This document shows, in pieces, positions 53,480 to 63,087 of a stretch of DNA of 64,000 nt (its first letter is position 1; every line of letters starts with the position of its first letter). The translations under genes were made by a program, and so were the position numbers. Source of the stretch: Planctomycetales bacterium (GTDB lineage: Bacteria > Planctomycetota > Planctomycetia > Planctomycetales > Planctomycetaceae); NCBI GenBank assembly GCA_028285345.1, contig JANQPT010000043.1, positions 1 to 64,000 on the forward strand. The letters run 5' to 3'. A model generated the notes under the pieces. It was not told where the DNA came from and did not search any database. It was given only the letters and a program-made list of their open reading frames with translations.

Positions 53480-53781
53480 TCCAGGCACCTCTTGGATGCG
53501 GCCCGAGGGAAGTCAAGAGCCTAAGATCAAGCGGCCGAAACCGGCCGCAAACACGAGAATTGTTCCCTTATCAGTATCGGTCCGGCCGCGGAGCGACTTC
53601 ACATCGCCGATATGAATTGCGTTGTAACTGCCCCGCGGTATCTGGTTACAACAATCAATTGCACTGCACCGCCGTTACATTCCGAATGAGGGGAACGAAC
53701 CGCCGGCGCCGCACGGCGAGAGGTTAGTCGCGATCCCGTCACGGCCAAAGCGGCCGCTTGCTCGGACTCTCGGGCCTGCTT

Positions 53782-54588
53782 ATGATCACGCAAATGTCTC
53801 AGCCATTCACGGTGCATCTCTTGCCCGCGCACTTACAGCCCAGCGAGTTGACCGGCGCAGTTGCCGTTGTGATTGACCTGCTGCGCGCATCAACGACGAT
53901 CACCACGGCACTCTCAGCGGGGGCGAGGCAGGTCTTGCCATGCGGTGACGTCGAGTCGGCCCGTCACCGTGCAAAGGACTTGCCTGCCGAAAACGTGCTC
54001 CTGGGAGGAGAGCGGGGTGGTGTGCTGATCGACGGCTTTGATTTGGACAATTCCCCTCCCGCTTACTCACCCGAGCTCGTCTCTGGAAAAACGATCGTAT
54101 TCACCACAACCAACGGCACCGCGGCGATCGAGAGAGTCGCCGCTGCCGCGCGGGTGTTGATCGGCTGCTTTGCGAATCTGAACGCGCTGCTGAGCGTTTT
54201 AATCCGTGACGGCCGTCCGGTGCGATTGGTTTGTGCGGGCACCGCTGGTGAGATTTCGCTGGAGGATGTTCTTTGTGCGGGAGCCATCGCCACCGGATTG
54301 TGGCAGAGCCTCGGAAAACCGGAGGTCGCTGACGATCAGACCGTCCTGGCGATGACGCTCTATCAAGCGGCGGCAGAAAATCGGGAAACGTACCTGCACA
54401 TGCTGCGAAATAGCCGCGGAGGGCGGAACCTGCAGCGGCTCGGACTGGGGAGTGACATTTTGTTCGCCGCGAGATGGGACCAGACGACAGTCGTTCCGGA
54501 ATATGATCAAACAACGGCCGCGCTCCATGTCCCTGTTGAGAGACAGCCCGAACCTGAGACTCACCTCAACCCATTGTCGATTGACTAA
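53782..54588 (+). CDS. comB: 2-phosphosulfolactate phosphatase
   Basis: A 268-aa enzyme that removes phosphate from 2-phospho-3-sulfolactate to give sulfolactate, the second step of coenzyme M synthesis in methanogens, also present in bacteria. VVIDLLRASTTITTALSAGA, LLGGERGGVLIDGFDLDNSP, FTTTNGTAAIERVAAA and GRNLQRLGLGSDILFAARWD match the ComB family throughout. Length is normal. It is followed after four bases by a malate/sulfolactate dehydrogenase-type gene, so the two probably act in sequence. The start could instead be ATG 53794; the upstream TTG is not needed. Confidence 0.88.
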   Translation: MITQMSQPFTVHLLPAHLQPSELTGAVAVVIDLLRASTTITTALSAGARQVLPCGDVESARHRAKDLPAENVLLGGERGGVLIDGFDLDNSPPAYSPELVSGKTIVFTTTNGTAAIERVAAAARVLIGCFANLNALLSVLIRDGRPVRLVCAGTAGEISLEDVLCAGAIATGLWQSLGKPEVADDQTVLAMTLYQAAAENRETYLHMLRNSRGGRNLQRLGLGSDILFAARWDQTTVVPEYDQTTAALHVPVERQPEPETHLNPLSID

Positions 54589-54592
54589 CACG

Positions 54593-55648
54593 ATGCCCAC
54601 AATCTCCGCCGCAGAACTTGAGCGATTTGCTACTCGGTTATTTGAGGCGGCCGATGTCCCGGCCGAGGAGGCAGCGACGATTGCTGCCAGCCTGGTCGAA
54701 GCCAACCTGCGGGGGCATGATTCGCATGGGGTAATGCGGATTCGGGACTATGTCAAACAACTGCGGCTCGGGGAGCTGCGTTCGGGGGTTGCCTTAAAGG
54801 TGTTGTCGGAATCGCCCGCGATGCTGGCCGGTGACGCCCAGTTTGGGTTTGGGCAGATTCAGGCGCGGCGTTTGATGATGCGGTTGATGGAGAAGGCGAA
54901 GTCATTGGGAACCGCGACCGGCACGCTCATGCGCTGCGGACATATCGGGCGGTTGGGGGAATGGGTTGAACTTGCCGCGGAGCGTGATTTTGCGGCACTG
55001 ATCGCGGTAAACGACAACGGCTCGCTTCGCTGCGTCGCTCCGCCGGGAGGGACGGAGCCGCAGATCAGCACCAATCCCCTGGCGATCGGCATCCCCAGCC
55101 CTGAAGGTCCGATGGTGTTGGACATCTCGACGTCGGTGGTCGCCAACGGCAAGATTCGCTTGGCGCTGGCCGAAGGGGTACCCTGTCCGCCGGGGTGGCT
55201 GCTGGATGGCGACGGGAATCCCACCAACGATCCAGCCGTCCGCCGAGCCGAACCGTGCGGAACGATTCAGCCGCTGGGGGGCCAGGATGCCGGCTACAAA
55301 GGTTTCGGTCTGGGGCTCATGATCGATATTCTCGTCGGGGGGCTGTCGGGCGGATTTTGTCCGCCGCAAGCAGACGCCGCAAGCTGCAATAATGTCCTGG
55401 CGGTCGTATGGCAGCCTGATCAATTTGCCGGAGCTGACCATCTTTTGAAGCAGGCCGAGGAGTTGATCGGATCGACCCGCGACAGCCGCCGTCGCGAGGG
55501 CGTTGATCGCATTCGTCTGCCTGGTGATCGGAGCCGGGGAATACGCGATGCGCGGCGGCGAGAGGGCATTCCTTTTGACGAGGGGAATTGGCAGCGGCTG
55601 GTCAAGACTGCCGGAGAGTTGGGGATCCCCCTCCCGGAGGAACAGTGA
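54593..55648 (+). CDS. Malate/L-lactate/sulfolactate dehydrogenase family protein
   Basis: A 351-aa NAD(P)-dependent oxidoreductase of the MDH2 (Ldh_2) family, which includes sulfolactate dehydrogenase ComC. VEANLRGHDSHGVMRIRDYV with the catalytic DSHG, GQIQARRLMMRLMEKAKSLG, STNPLAIGIPSPEGPMVLDI and YKGFGLGLMIDILVG are conserved. Next to comB it is likely to oxidise sulfolactate to sulfopyruvate or the reverse; lactate or malate remain possible. ATG 54593 follows the comB stop directly. The gene-pair order comB-ldh suggests one transcript. Confidence 0.85.
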   Translation: MPTISAAELERFATRLFEAADVPAEEAATIAASLVEANLRGHDSHGVMRIRDYVKQLRLGELRSGVALKVLSESPAMLAGDAQFGFGQIQARRLMMRLMEKAKSLGTATGTLMRCGHIGRLGEWVELAAERDFAALIAVNDNGSLRCVAPPGGTEPQISTNPLAIGIPSPEGPMVLDISTSVVANGKIRLALAEGVPCPPGWLLDGDGNPTNDPAVRRAEPCGTIQPLGGQDAGYKGFGLGLMIDILVGGLSGGFCPPQADAASCNNVLAVVWQPDQFAGADHLLKQAEELIGSTRDSRRREGVDRIRLPGDRSRGIRDARRREGIPFDEGNWQRLVKTAGELGIPLPEEQ

Positions 55649-55861
55649 CGCGGAAGTCCGGGAAGCGGGCCGATGCTGTGCAAACGCCGCCGAATTTGCG
55701 TACGTCTGATTCACTGCGAATCGGCCTGTCGTCGCTGTCCGGTCTGTGGCCAGTCAGAAATGAAGTTGCTATCTTATGGTCCCTGTTGAAACATCCCGCC
55801 GGGACGGTCGCCCCAGGATGCTGCGCGAACCGGCGAAAATCCTTTCCAGAGAGCAAGAAAT

Positions 55862-56197
55862 ATGGCCCGCAAGAGTCGGTTGGATCTACGAAAAGAGGCT
55901 GAGGCCGCCGAGGCCATCGATGCAGCGGAAGCGAAATCTCCCGCCAAAAAGAAGAAGAAGAAGGCGGCCAAGCGAAAGGCCACTAAACGAACCAAGGTCA
56001 AAGCGGTCGTTCGCAAACGATTGTTGTGGGGGGTCTTCAGCAGTAGCCTGAAAGAAGAGGCACGCTTCCCGTACGACCAGCGCAAGGCCGCTGATGAAAA
56101 AGCGGCGCAGCTCGGGACGAAGAATAAGCGGACCTACTTCGTCCAGCCGATCAAGGAGGCGCTTCCCGAAGCCGCCAAAGCTGACGGTGAGGATTAG
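55862..56197 (+). CDS. Lys-rich hypothetical protein
   Basis: A 111-aa protein with an acidic/Ala-rich N-terminus, a run of Lys and Arg (AKKKKKKAAKRKATKRTKVK) and a conserved-looking C-terminal half (LLWGVFSSSLKEEARFPYDQ, then GTKNKRTYFVQPIKEA). The basic tract suggests nucleic-acid or ribosome binding. It is convergent with rpsU and about 210 bases past the dehydrogenase gene. No named family. Confidence 0.7.
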   Translation: MARKSRLDLRKEAEAAEAIDAAEAKSPAKKKKKKAAKRKATKRTKVKAVVRKRLLWGVFSSSLKEEARFPYDQRKAADEKAAQLGTKNKRTYFVQPIKEALPEAAKADGED

Positions 56198-56309
56198 CGC
56201 CACGAAGAACGCTTCGATCGCGCACGTTTGCCGGACCTGGCATCCGTGACGGCGCAACGCGGACGCCAGACGGTGATTTTCGGTCGTCCTGCTGTATGCG
56301 GCCCCGGCG

Positions 56310-56334
56310 GCCCAACTCAAACTAGGAGTTGGGC
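56310..56334. terminator. Hairpin between convergent genes
   Basis: GCCCAACTC and GAGTTGGGC form a perfect nine-base stem with a seven-base loop, placed between the Lys-rich gene and rpsU that point at each other. No T run follows, so its role as a two-way terminator is tentative. Confidence 0.45.
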
Positions 56335-56405
56335 AAGAACGCGATCGTGTCTTGCCCCGACGATCGCAGCGTTAAGAATCGCTGCATGTCGGCGGTTCGG
56401 GGACC

Positions 56406-56600
56406 TCAGCGCGCTGCGGCCCGGTTCATGCGTGCGCGGCGTTCAGCGCGACGACGGGCGCGACGGCGTGTGTCGCTCGGCTTCTCATAGTACTCGCGGC
56501 GACGCATTTCTTTCTTGACGCCGCTATGCTCCACCAGCTTGCGAAACCGGCGGACAGCATCTTGAATTGACTCTTTGTCACGTACTCGCAGTTTGACCAC
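56406..56600 (-). CDS. rpsU: 30S ribosomal protein S21
   Basis: A 64-aa basic protein of the small ribosomal subunit. [40 protein letters not shown] and [15 protein letters not shown] follow the S21 family throughout. AAAGGAGG lies five bases before GTG 56600, so I start there, although the frame is open to 56621 (TTG). Monocistronic here. Confidence 0.93.
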   Translation of the reverse strand: MVKLRVRDKESIQDAVRRFRKLVEHSGVKKEMRRREYYEKPSDTRRRARRRAERRARMNRAAAR

Positions 56601-56621
56601 AAATTCCTCCTTTTGAAACAA

Positions 56622-57159
56622 TCACTCTGCTATTTATTTACAATTGAATCTTGCGCAGTCGCGCAAATCTTCGAACAATCAACAACTTGGTCGCGTTCGC
56701 GATCCCGCTGCATCAGAATCGCGCGGCGGCGAGATTCGAGACTTCAGATTTCGAACCCCCGTCGGTTGAATCGATAGCCGATGTGACGGCAACGCCGACA
56801 AAAAGGGGGGCTGTGATGCTGTGCCGACTCTCGCCCGCCGACAGATCATCAACCTCGCAACCGCTGAGGCGAGCGGGCAATCATATCAGATCGCGCTGTT
56901 TCGGAAAACAGATAGCGCTTCAGCCGGCGGAGAAATCATGTCGATCACGATGAATGATCGGCTGAGCGGAGGGGCGAATCCGCCGTTTTTCCGCAGGTTC
57001 TGCGAAAATCCGCCGGTTCTTCTCGAAACCTTATCGAATTTCGAGGGTTTAATTGATGTAGCATTCAGCACTGGGGTAAACTCAAGAAGCTGCGTTTAAT
57101 TGAGACGTCGAAGTTGGACACTGACCAATTCAGTTACAAACCTGCGGCGGGGCGAATTC
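56622..57159. other. Intergenic stretch between rpsU and the DUF1549 gene
   Basis: About 540 bases with promoters for the divergent genes implied. A run of CCGCCGTTTTTCCGCAGGTT and AAATCCGCCGGTTCTTC near 56980-57025 is a short imperfect direct repeat. No gene is supported. Confidence 0.4.
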
Positions 57160-59010
57160 ATGAGAGTCACCGAACGACTTTTTCGACAAGGTATTGTTGC
57201 CTCGGTACTTGTGATCGGCTGTTTGATCTGGGCGGCTGGGAGCGGTGAGGCGAAGAATTTCAAGCCGCGGAAATCGCGTGACGTTGCCGAGCGTGTTGAC
57301 CGGTTGATTACAAAGGATCTGCAGGAATCGGAAGTCACGATCGCCCCGTCAGTCTCGGACGAAGATTTCTTGCGTCGCGTGACGTTTGATTTGACCGGCA
57401 CGCTGCCGACCCCGCGCGATATCACGCTCTTCGGATTGGATCCGCATCCCAAAAAGCGGGCCCGCGCCATCGACCGGCTGATTGCCTCGCAGGAGTTTGG
57501 GGCGAATTGGGCGCGGTATTGGCGGGACGTCATCTTTTCGCGGGCCACAGATGTCCGCTCGCGGATGATGATTGATGTGTTCGAGCGGTGGATGACCTCC
57601 CAATTAAATGAGGGGGCTTCCTGGGATCAAATCACCCGTGAGCTACTGACCGCCACCGGCAATGTGCGCGAGTCGGGCGAGACGGCTTTGGTCTTCGCTC
57701 ATCAAGGTCAGCCGGAAGAGATTGCCGCGGAAACGTCGCGCATCTTTTTGGGAATTCAGATTCAATGTGCGAATTGCCACGACCATCCGACCGATGAGTG
57801 GAAGCGTGAGCAATTCCACCAGCTGGCGGCCTTTTTCCCTCGCATTCGAGTACGTCGAGTCCGGGACAGCATGCCACGGACATTCGAAGTGGTCTCTTTC
57901 AATCGGCCCGATTCCGCCAATCCCCGGGCCGGTGTCGGTCAGTTTCGCCAGAATCCGGAAAAGTTGATGCGGCTCTTGGATCAGAACAATGACGGCAAGC
58001 TGACCCAGGATGAAGTGAAGAAGCGCAAACGCTTAAGTCGCGTCTTCAAACGCTTGCTTAAGATCGGCGACACGAACAACGACATGGGGTTGACCGTCGC
58101 GGAACTGAAGAAGCTGCCTCCCCCGAACGTCAATCGGCGGGCTTACTCCGAGTACTTCATGCCGAACCTCGACGACCCGACGTCGAAAGGGACTCGGATC
58201 GATCCGGTCTTCTTCGTCGCAGGACAAACGCCCGAAGTCGGGCTGACCGACGAAGCACGCCGCGAACAGCTTTCGCAATATATTACCAGTCGCGACAATC
58301 CCTGGTTCGCCAAGGCGTTCGTGAACCGCATGTGGGCGGAGCTGTTGGGCGAGGGCTTCACGATGCCCGTCGACGACATGGGGCCGGAGCGTGACGTCGC
58401 GTTTGAGGCAGTGTTCGACGCGCTCAGTGAAGGTTTTGTCGGCAGCGGCTACGACGTGAAGTGGTTGATACGGACGATCGTCAACACCGAGGCGTATCAG
58501 CGCCAAATTCGGCCCGTCGATTCGGTCGGGGACGGCGATCAGTTTGCAGCAGCGATTCCGACCCGACTGCGTTCCGATCAACTGTTCAATGCGTTGTTTC
58601 GCGTGTTGGGTGTCGGTGAACCTAAAGGTCGGTCGCCCCGACGGCGGGGCTACTTCGGCCGCGGCGGGCCGCGCGCGGCATTTGCCTTGTTGTTTGGCTA
58701 CGATCCCTCGACTCCGCAATCCGACCTGACCGGGACAGTGCCGCAGGCCTTGTTCCTGATGAACTCGCCGGTGATCAACAACCGTGTCAAAGCCAAGGGG
58801 AACACTCCGCTGGCGAAATTGTTGCGTGACTACTCCGACGATGAGGATGTCCTCGCGGAATTGTACCTACTGGTGCTGGCCCGCGAACCGTCCGAAAACG
58901 AACTAAAAATCTGCAGCGAGCACATCGCGGCCACTGAGAACCGCGGAGCGGCGTTCGAGGACATTCTGTGGAGTTTGATCAATTCCACCGAGTTCCGCAC
59001 CAAACGCTGA
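57160..59010 (+). CDS. DUF1549/DUF1553 exported protein with EF-hand-like motifs
   Basis: A 616-aa exported protein. A signal peptide (GIVASVLVIGCLIWAAGSGE) precedes the DUF1549 part (EDFLRRVTFDLTGTLPTPRD, IQCANCHDHPTDEWKREQFH with C-x2-CH) and the DUF1553 part (NPWFAKAFVNRMWAELLGEG, PQALFLMNSPVINNRVKAKG, LLVLAREPSENELKIC). Between them, at about residues 273-310, are two calcium-binding-loop-like motifs, DQNNDGKLTQDE and DTNNDMGLTVAE; the first has the full acidic pattern, the second lacks the central Gly at its usual place. It pairs with the DUF1501 gene downstream. ATG 57160 is chosen at the signal peptide. Confidence 0.9.
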   Translation: MRVTERLFRQGIVASVLVIGCLIWAAGSGEAKNFKPRKSRDVAERVDRLITKDLQESEVTIAPSVSDEDFLRRVTFDLTGTLPTPRDITLFGLDPHPKKRARAIDRLIASQEFGANWARYWRDVIFSRATDVRSRMMIDVFERWMTSQLNEGASWDQITRELLTATGNVRESGETALVFAHQGQPEEIAAETSRIFLGIQIQCANCHDHPTDEWKREQFHQLAAFFPRIRVRRVRDSMPRTFEVVSFNRPDSANPRAGVGQFRQNPEKLMRLLDQNNDGKLTQDEVKKRKRLSRVFKRLLKIGDTNNDMGLTVAELKKLPPPNVNRRAYSEYFMPNLDDPTSKGTRIDPVFFVAGQTPEVGLTDEARREQLSQYITSRDNPWFAKAFVNRMWAELLGEGFTMPVDDMGPERDVAFEAVFDALSEGFVGSGYDVKWLIRTIVNTEAYQRQIRPVDSVGDGDQFAAAIPTRLRSDQLFNALFRVLGVGEPKGRSPRRRGYFGRGGPRAAFALLFGYDPSTPQSDLTGTVPQALFLMNSPVINNRVKAKGNTPLAKLLRDYSDDEDVLAELYLLVLAREPSENELKICSEHIAATENRGAAFEDILWSLINSTEFRTKR

Positions 59011-59100
59011 TACTGTCATTTGATCGACTCGTGCCGCGGCATGACCGATGGTCGGCCTCTTGAACTGCCAACTTATTCCATATCGCGAGAGAAACTGGAT

Positions 59101-60393
59101 ATGAAACTTTTTCACCATCAAGCAGTCGGCGTTTCGCGGCGCGGTTTTTCGCGGCGAAGTTTCCTGCAAACGGTTTCCGCTTCAGCGGCTGCGGCCGGCG
59201 TGTTGAGTTTTCGCGACGTGATGAGCTTGCAGGCGGAAGAACTGCGCCGGCAGGGCATGTCGATGATTCTGCTCTGGATGGCGGGCGGACCGAGCCACTT
59301 GGAAACGTTTGATCCCAAACCGGAGGCGGAAAACGGCGGGCCGACCGAAGCGATCGACACATCCGTGCCGGGAATTCAAATCGCCAACGGCTGGGAGAAG
59401 ACAGCCGGCGCAATGCAGGACATTGCCCTGATTCGCTCGATGACCAACAAAGAGGGGAACCATCGCCGCGCGACCTATCAATTGCATACGGGATACGTTC
59501 CGTCGGGAAGCGTGAAGCACCCCGCCCTTGCCTCCAATATCGCCCGCGAGATTGGGAATCTGGACGGCGCACTTCCGTCATTCGTACGTGTCGGCGCCGC
59601 AAGAAACAATCGAATCGGCGCGGGTTTCCTGGGCGTCGACTACGAACCATTCGCAGTGCAACAAGCGGGCAAGTTGCCGCAGAATGTTGCTGCCGGCGTG
59701 CCGCATCCTCGTTACAACACGCGATTGGGACTTCTCAATCGCTTGGAAGACGAATTCGCCGCTCGCGGCGGTAAGACGAACGTGGCCGACCATCGCAAGA
59801 TTTACAAGAAAGCTTCGAAACTGGTTCTCACGCCGGATGTGAAAGCATTCGACCTCAGCAACGAGCCTGACGAAGTCACGCAGGCATACGGCGATACGAA
59901 CTTTGGTCGGGGCTGCCTGCTCGCCCGCCGATTGGTGGAGACGGGCGTGACCTTTGTCGAAGTGACCCAGGGAGGCTGGGACACGCATCAGGATAACTTC
60001 GAGCGTGTAAAAAACAACGCCGCCCAGGTTGATCCGGCGTTTGCAGCGTTGATCCACGACCTGAAGCAGCGCGGCATGCTGGAGAAGACGCTGGTGCTCT
60101 GGACGGGCGAGTTCGGCCGCACGCCGCGAATCAATGCCCGCACCGGCCGGGATCACTATCCCCGCGCATTCAACGCCGCCATCGCTGGCGGAGGCATCCA
60201 AGGGGGTCAGGTGATCGGCAGCACGTCCGACGACGGCGGCCGCGTCGAAGAGACACCGGTCACGGTTCCCGACTTGCTGCAAACGGTCTGCCGTTCGCTG
60301 AACGTCCAAGCGGACAAAGAAAACATGAGCCCGCTCGGCCGGCCGATGAAAATCGTCGACGGCGGAACAGTCGTCGACCAACTGTTCGCCTGA
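59101..60393 (+). CDS. DUF1501-family exported protein
   Basis: A 430-aa partner of the DUF1549/1553 protein before it. The leader has SRRGFSRRSFLQTVSASAAA, a twin-arginine signal. SMILLWMAGGPSHLETFDPK, ALIRSMTNKEGNHRRATYQL, GCLLARRLVETGVTFVEVTQ, GGWDTHQDNFERVK, LWTGEFGRTPRINARTGRDH and GRPMKIVDGGTVVDQLF are conserved. ATG 59101 starts the signal peptide; the earlier open frame does not. The gap to the previous gene is 90 bases. Confidence 0.9.
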   Translation: MKLFHHQAVGVSRRGFSRRSFLQTVSASAAAAGVLSFRDVMSLQAEELRRQGMSMILLWMAGGPSHLETFDPKPEAENGGPTEAIDTSVPGIQIANGWEKTAGAMQDIALIRSMTNKEGNHRRATYQLHTGYVPSGSVKHPALASNIAREIGNLDGALPSFVRVGAARNNRIGAGFLGVDYEPFAVQQAGKLPQNVAAGVPHPRYNTRLGLLNRLEDEFAARGGKTNVADHRKIYKKASKLVLTPDVKAFDLSNEPDEVTQAYGDTNFGRGCLLARRLVETGVTFVEVTQGGWDTHQDNFERVKNNAAQVDPAFAALIHDLKQRGMLEKTLVLWTGEFGRTPRINARTGRDHYPRAFNAAIAGGGIQGGQVIGSTSDDGGRVEETPVTVPDLLQTVCRSLNVQADKENMSPLGRPMKIVDGGTVVDQLFA

Positions 60394-60503
60394 TTGCACG
60401 GCATCGATCTGCAGAAGTGCTCGCTATGTGACCGATACGATGGTTTGACCTTCGGTCGCCGAATTGGCGGCGCGACAGTATGTGACCCGCGATTCGCCTG
60501 CGG

Positions 60504-60719
60504 TTAGAGCGGGTAGATGAACGGCGTGACTGCGCTGCCGCACGCCCAGATCAGAAGGCCGACCAAGAGGATCACTACAAAAATTGGTGCGAGCCACCAC
60601 CGTTTGTTGTGAGCGAGGAAATCCAGGAATTCGGCCACAAGTCCCTGAGCGGGCTGCTCAGCAAGAGAACGAACCTCCTCCGCTTGATGATTGCGTTTCG
60701 GGTGATTCTCGAACGACAT
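60504..60719 (-). CDS. DUF5989-like small membrane protein
   Basis: A 71-aa protein with a polar N-terminus and one membrane helix (WWLAPIFVVILLVGLLIWAC). EFLDFLAHNKRWWLAPIFVV is the DUF5989 signature. GAGG precedes ATG 60719. It is the last of three minus-strand genes with SxtJ-like and carbamoyltransferase, a set kept together in many bacteria. Confidence 0.8.
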   Translation of the reverse strand: MSFENHPKRNHQAEEVRSLAEQPAQGLVAEFLDFLAHNKRWWLAPIFVVILLVGLLIWACGSAVTPFIYPL

Positions 60720-60769
60720 ATTTCGCCTCGGCTGAATTCGATCGACTGAATGTTCGCTGTGCTCTTCCG

Positions 60770-61186
60770 TTAAAACTGGCGGAAATAGTGTGACAGGTCC
60801 GGCCGCTCCTTGCGGGGGATCCAATAAGTCTGTGCCGACCGGTCGGGGCGGCGCGATAAGGGATCTTTGCCCGCGATCCGCATCACTAGCCCAAATGGTG
60901 TAAACACCAGAAAGAAGACCGCCGCCAAGACCAAATGCGAGAGGACCCAGCCGACTGGGAACACTGCCGTCATCCAGATGACATAGACCGGACGAATCCA
61001 GACCGGCCTGAAAAGTCCCATGAGGCCGACGATCGCGGAAATCGAGCAGACGACGGCCCCAGTCGCCACCGAACCGGAATGGTGCGCAATCAGGAATCCG
61101 ACGAATGCGAAGAACAGAACCTGCAGACCGGCGAACCACCGCAGGTCGCGTTTTGAAGGGTTCCAGTTGATGTCCACAGCTGCCAT
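60770..61186 (-). CDS. SxtJ-like membrane protein
   Basis: A 138-aa protein with four membrane segments (LRWFAGLQVLFFAFVGFLIA, VATGAVVCSISAIVGLMGLF, PVYVIWMTAVFPVGWVLSHL, VLAAVFFLVFTPFGLVMRI) and the polar end KDPLSRRPDRSAQTYWIPRK. This is the SxtJ type, found beside carbamoyltransferases such as SxtI in saxitoxin clusters and in many unrelated genomes. Here there are no toxin genes. It lies 62 bases after the carbamoyltransferase. Confidence 0.85.
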   Translation of the reverse strand: MAAVDINWNPSKRDLRWFAGLQVLFFAFVGFLIAHHSGSVATGAVVCSISAIVGLMGLFRPVWIRPVYVIWMTAVFPVGWVLSHLVLAAVFFLVFTPFGLVMRIAGKDPLSRRPDRSAQTYWIPRKERPDLSHYFRQF

Positions 61187-61248
61187 ATCGTACCCGATCC
61201 AAGAATTGTAGGTTTTCGTCCAGTTGCTCGCGTGCGAGGTTCCGTGCG

Positions 61249-63087
61249 TTAGTCAGGTTGAGCTTTGACCAGGTTGGCTTCGGCTTCGTATCGCTTGGCA
61301 CTTGGTTGCTCGTCCTTCAGCAGCACAAACTTCTCTAAAACCAGGGCATCCAGGCCGGTGTTTATGAAGCAGCGATAGGCGTCTGCGGGGGTGCAGACGA
61401 TCGGCTCGCCGCGGATATTGAAGCTGGTATTGATCATCAACGGGGTCCCGGTTTTGGCTGCGAACGCTTTGAGCAATCTGTAAAACCGTCCGTGCCGCTG
61501 GGGATCGACCGTCTGCACGCGTGCTGAGTGATCGACATGTGTGACCGCCGGCATGTCTGAGCGGCGCACCTTGAGCTTGCCGAGACCGGACAGATTCTTT
61601 TGCTGATCGTTGAGTTCGACGCGCCGCTGTGGCGCGACTGGAGCGACCAGCATCATGTAGGGGCTGGAGCTGCCGGGCGGCAATTCGAAGTAGTCGTCTA
61701 CGTGCTCCTGCAATATGGCAGGCGCAAACGGGCGAAATGATTCGCGGAACTTGATCTTCGCATTGATAACGGATTGCATTTCCATGTCGCGTGCGTCGGC
61801 CAAGATACTCCGGCGACCCAAAGCCCGCGGTCCGAACTCCATCCGCCCTTGCATCCAGCCGACCACTTTCCCATCCGCGATCAAACCCGCCACATAATCG
61901 CACAACTCTTCATCGCTTTGAAACAGGCGAAAACCCGCGCCGGCTTGCTTAAGGCAGGATTCGATTTCCTCGTCGGCGAATTGCGGCCCCAGGCAAGATC
62001 CCTCCGCGCCGTCGGGAACCTGTGGAGTGCGGGGATGGTCAAGCAGTTGATGCCAGATGAACTGCGCCACTCCCAACGCCCCCCCCGCATCGCCCGCTGC
62101 CGGCTGAATCCAGATATCTTCAAACAGACCTTCACGGAGCAAACGCCCGTTGGCGACACAGTTGAGCGCCACTCCGCCGGCAAGGCACAGCCGCTTCAGC
62201 CCGGTTTGCCGATGTACGTGCCGCGCCATCCGCAACATGATCTCTTCAGTGACTTGCTGCACGGAGGCCGCGATGTCCATGTGCTGTTGTGTCAGCTGCG
62301 ATTCCGGTGTGCGGGGCGGGGCACCGAAGAGCGCATGGAACTTGCGCGACGTCATCGTCAAGCCCTGACAATAATTGAAATAGGACATGTTCATACGAAA
62401 GGAACCGTCCTGTTTCAAATCAATCAGGTGCTCCATAATGGTGTCGGCGTAGATCGGCTCCCCATACGGTGCCAGCCCCATCAACTTGTACTCGCCGGAA
62501 TTCACGCGGAATCCGCAGTAGTAGGTAAATGCGGAATAGAGCATGCCCAGAGAATGCGGAAAGTGCATTTCGTGCGTGAGCTGAATTCGATTTCCGCGGC
62601 CGATTCCAAAACTGGCGGTCGCCCATTCGCCGACGCCGTCGACCGTCAGAATTGCGGCTTCCTCGAACGGGGACGGAAAAAACGCGCTGGCCGCGTGCGA
62701 TTCGTGGTGTTCGGTAAAGACGAACCGTTTGCGATACTTCCCGCCCAGCCCGCGGCTGATCTCGCGGGGCAGGTGCAGTTTTTGCTTCAACCAGGTGGAA
62801 ACCACTTTGGCGAACGAACGACACCCGGCAGGTGCGTATGCCAGATAGGTCTCGATCAGGCGGTCGAACTTCAGCAGCGGTTTGTCATAAAACCCGACGT
62901 AATCGAGCTCCTCCGGCCCAATCCCCGCTTCGCTGAGGCAATAGTCGATTGCCTGCTGTGGAAAACTGGCATCATGCTTTTTGCGGGAAAACCGCTCTTG
63001 CTGTGCGGCGGCGACGGTCCGTCCATCGACAACCAACGCCGCCGCCGAGTCGTGATAGAAGGCTGAGATTCCGAGAATTGCGGTCAT
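61249..63087 (-). CDS. NodU/CmcH-type carbamoyltransferase
   Basis: A 612-aa enzyme that moves a carbamoyl group from carbamoyl phosphate (via carbamoyl-AMP) to a hydroxyl of an acceptor. The N-terminal Kae1-like domain starts MTAILGISAFYHDSAAALVV and has FTEHHESHAASAFFPSPFEE and ILTVDGVGEWATASFGIGRG. The C-terminal domain has EFGPRALGRRSILADARDME, FRPFAPAILQEHVDDYFELP and TPLMINTSFNIRGEPIVCTP. All look intact. Acceptor unknown: homologues act on Nod factors, antibiotics or saxitoxin. It heads the operon with SxtJ and DUF5989 genes. Confidence 0.92.
   Translation of the reverse strand: MTAILGISAFYHDSAAALVVDGRTVAAAQQERFSRKKHDASFPQQAIDYCLSEAGIGPEELDYVGFYDKPLLKFDRLIETYLAYAPAGCRSFAKVVSTWLKQKLHLPREISRGLGGKYRKRFVFTEHHESHAASAFFPSPFEEAAILTVDGVGEWATASFGIGRGNRIQLTHEMHFPHSLGMLYSAFTYYCGFRVNSGEYKLMGLAPYGEPIYADTIMEHLIDLKQDGSFRMNMSYFNYCQGLTMTSRKFHALFGAPPRTPESQLTQQHMDIAASVQQVTEEIMLRMARHVHRQTGLKRLCLAGGVALNCVANGRLLREGLFEDIWIQPAAGDAGGALGVAQFIWHQLLDHPRTPQVPDGAEGSCLGPQFADEEIESCLKQAGAGFRLFQSDEELCDYVAGLIADGKVVGWMQGRMEFGPRALGRRSILADARDMEMQSVINAKIKFRESFRPFAPAILQEHVDDYFELPPGSSSPYMMLVAPVAPQRRVELNDQQKNLSGLGKLKVRRSDMPAVTHVDHSARVQTVDPQRHGRFYRLLKAFAAKTGTPLMINTSFNIRGEPIVCTPADAYRCFINTGLDALVLEKFVLLKDEQPSAKRYEAEANLVKAQPD

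Noticed and set aside
61774-63066. 430-codon plus-strand frame
   Set aside because: Long only because it is antisense to the G+C-rich carbamoyltransferase gene.
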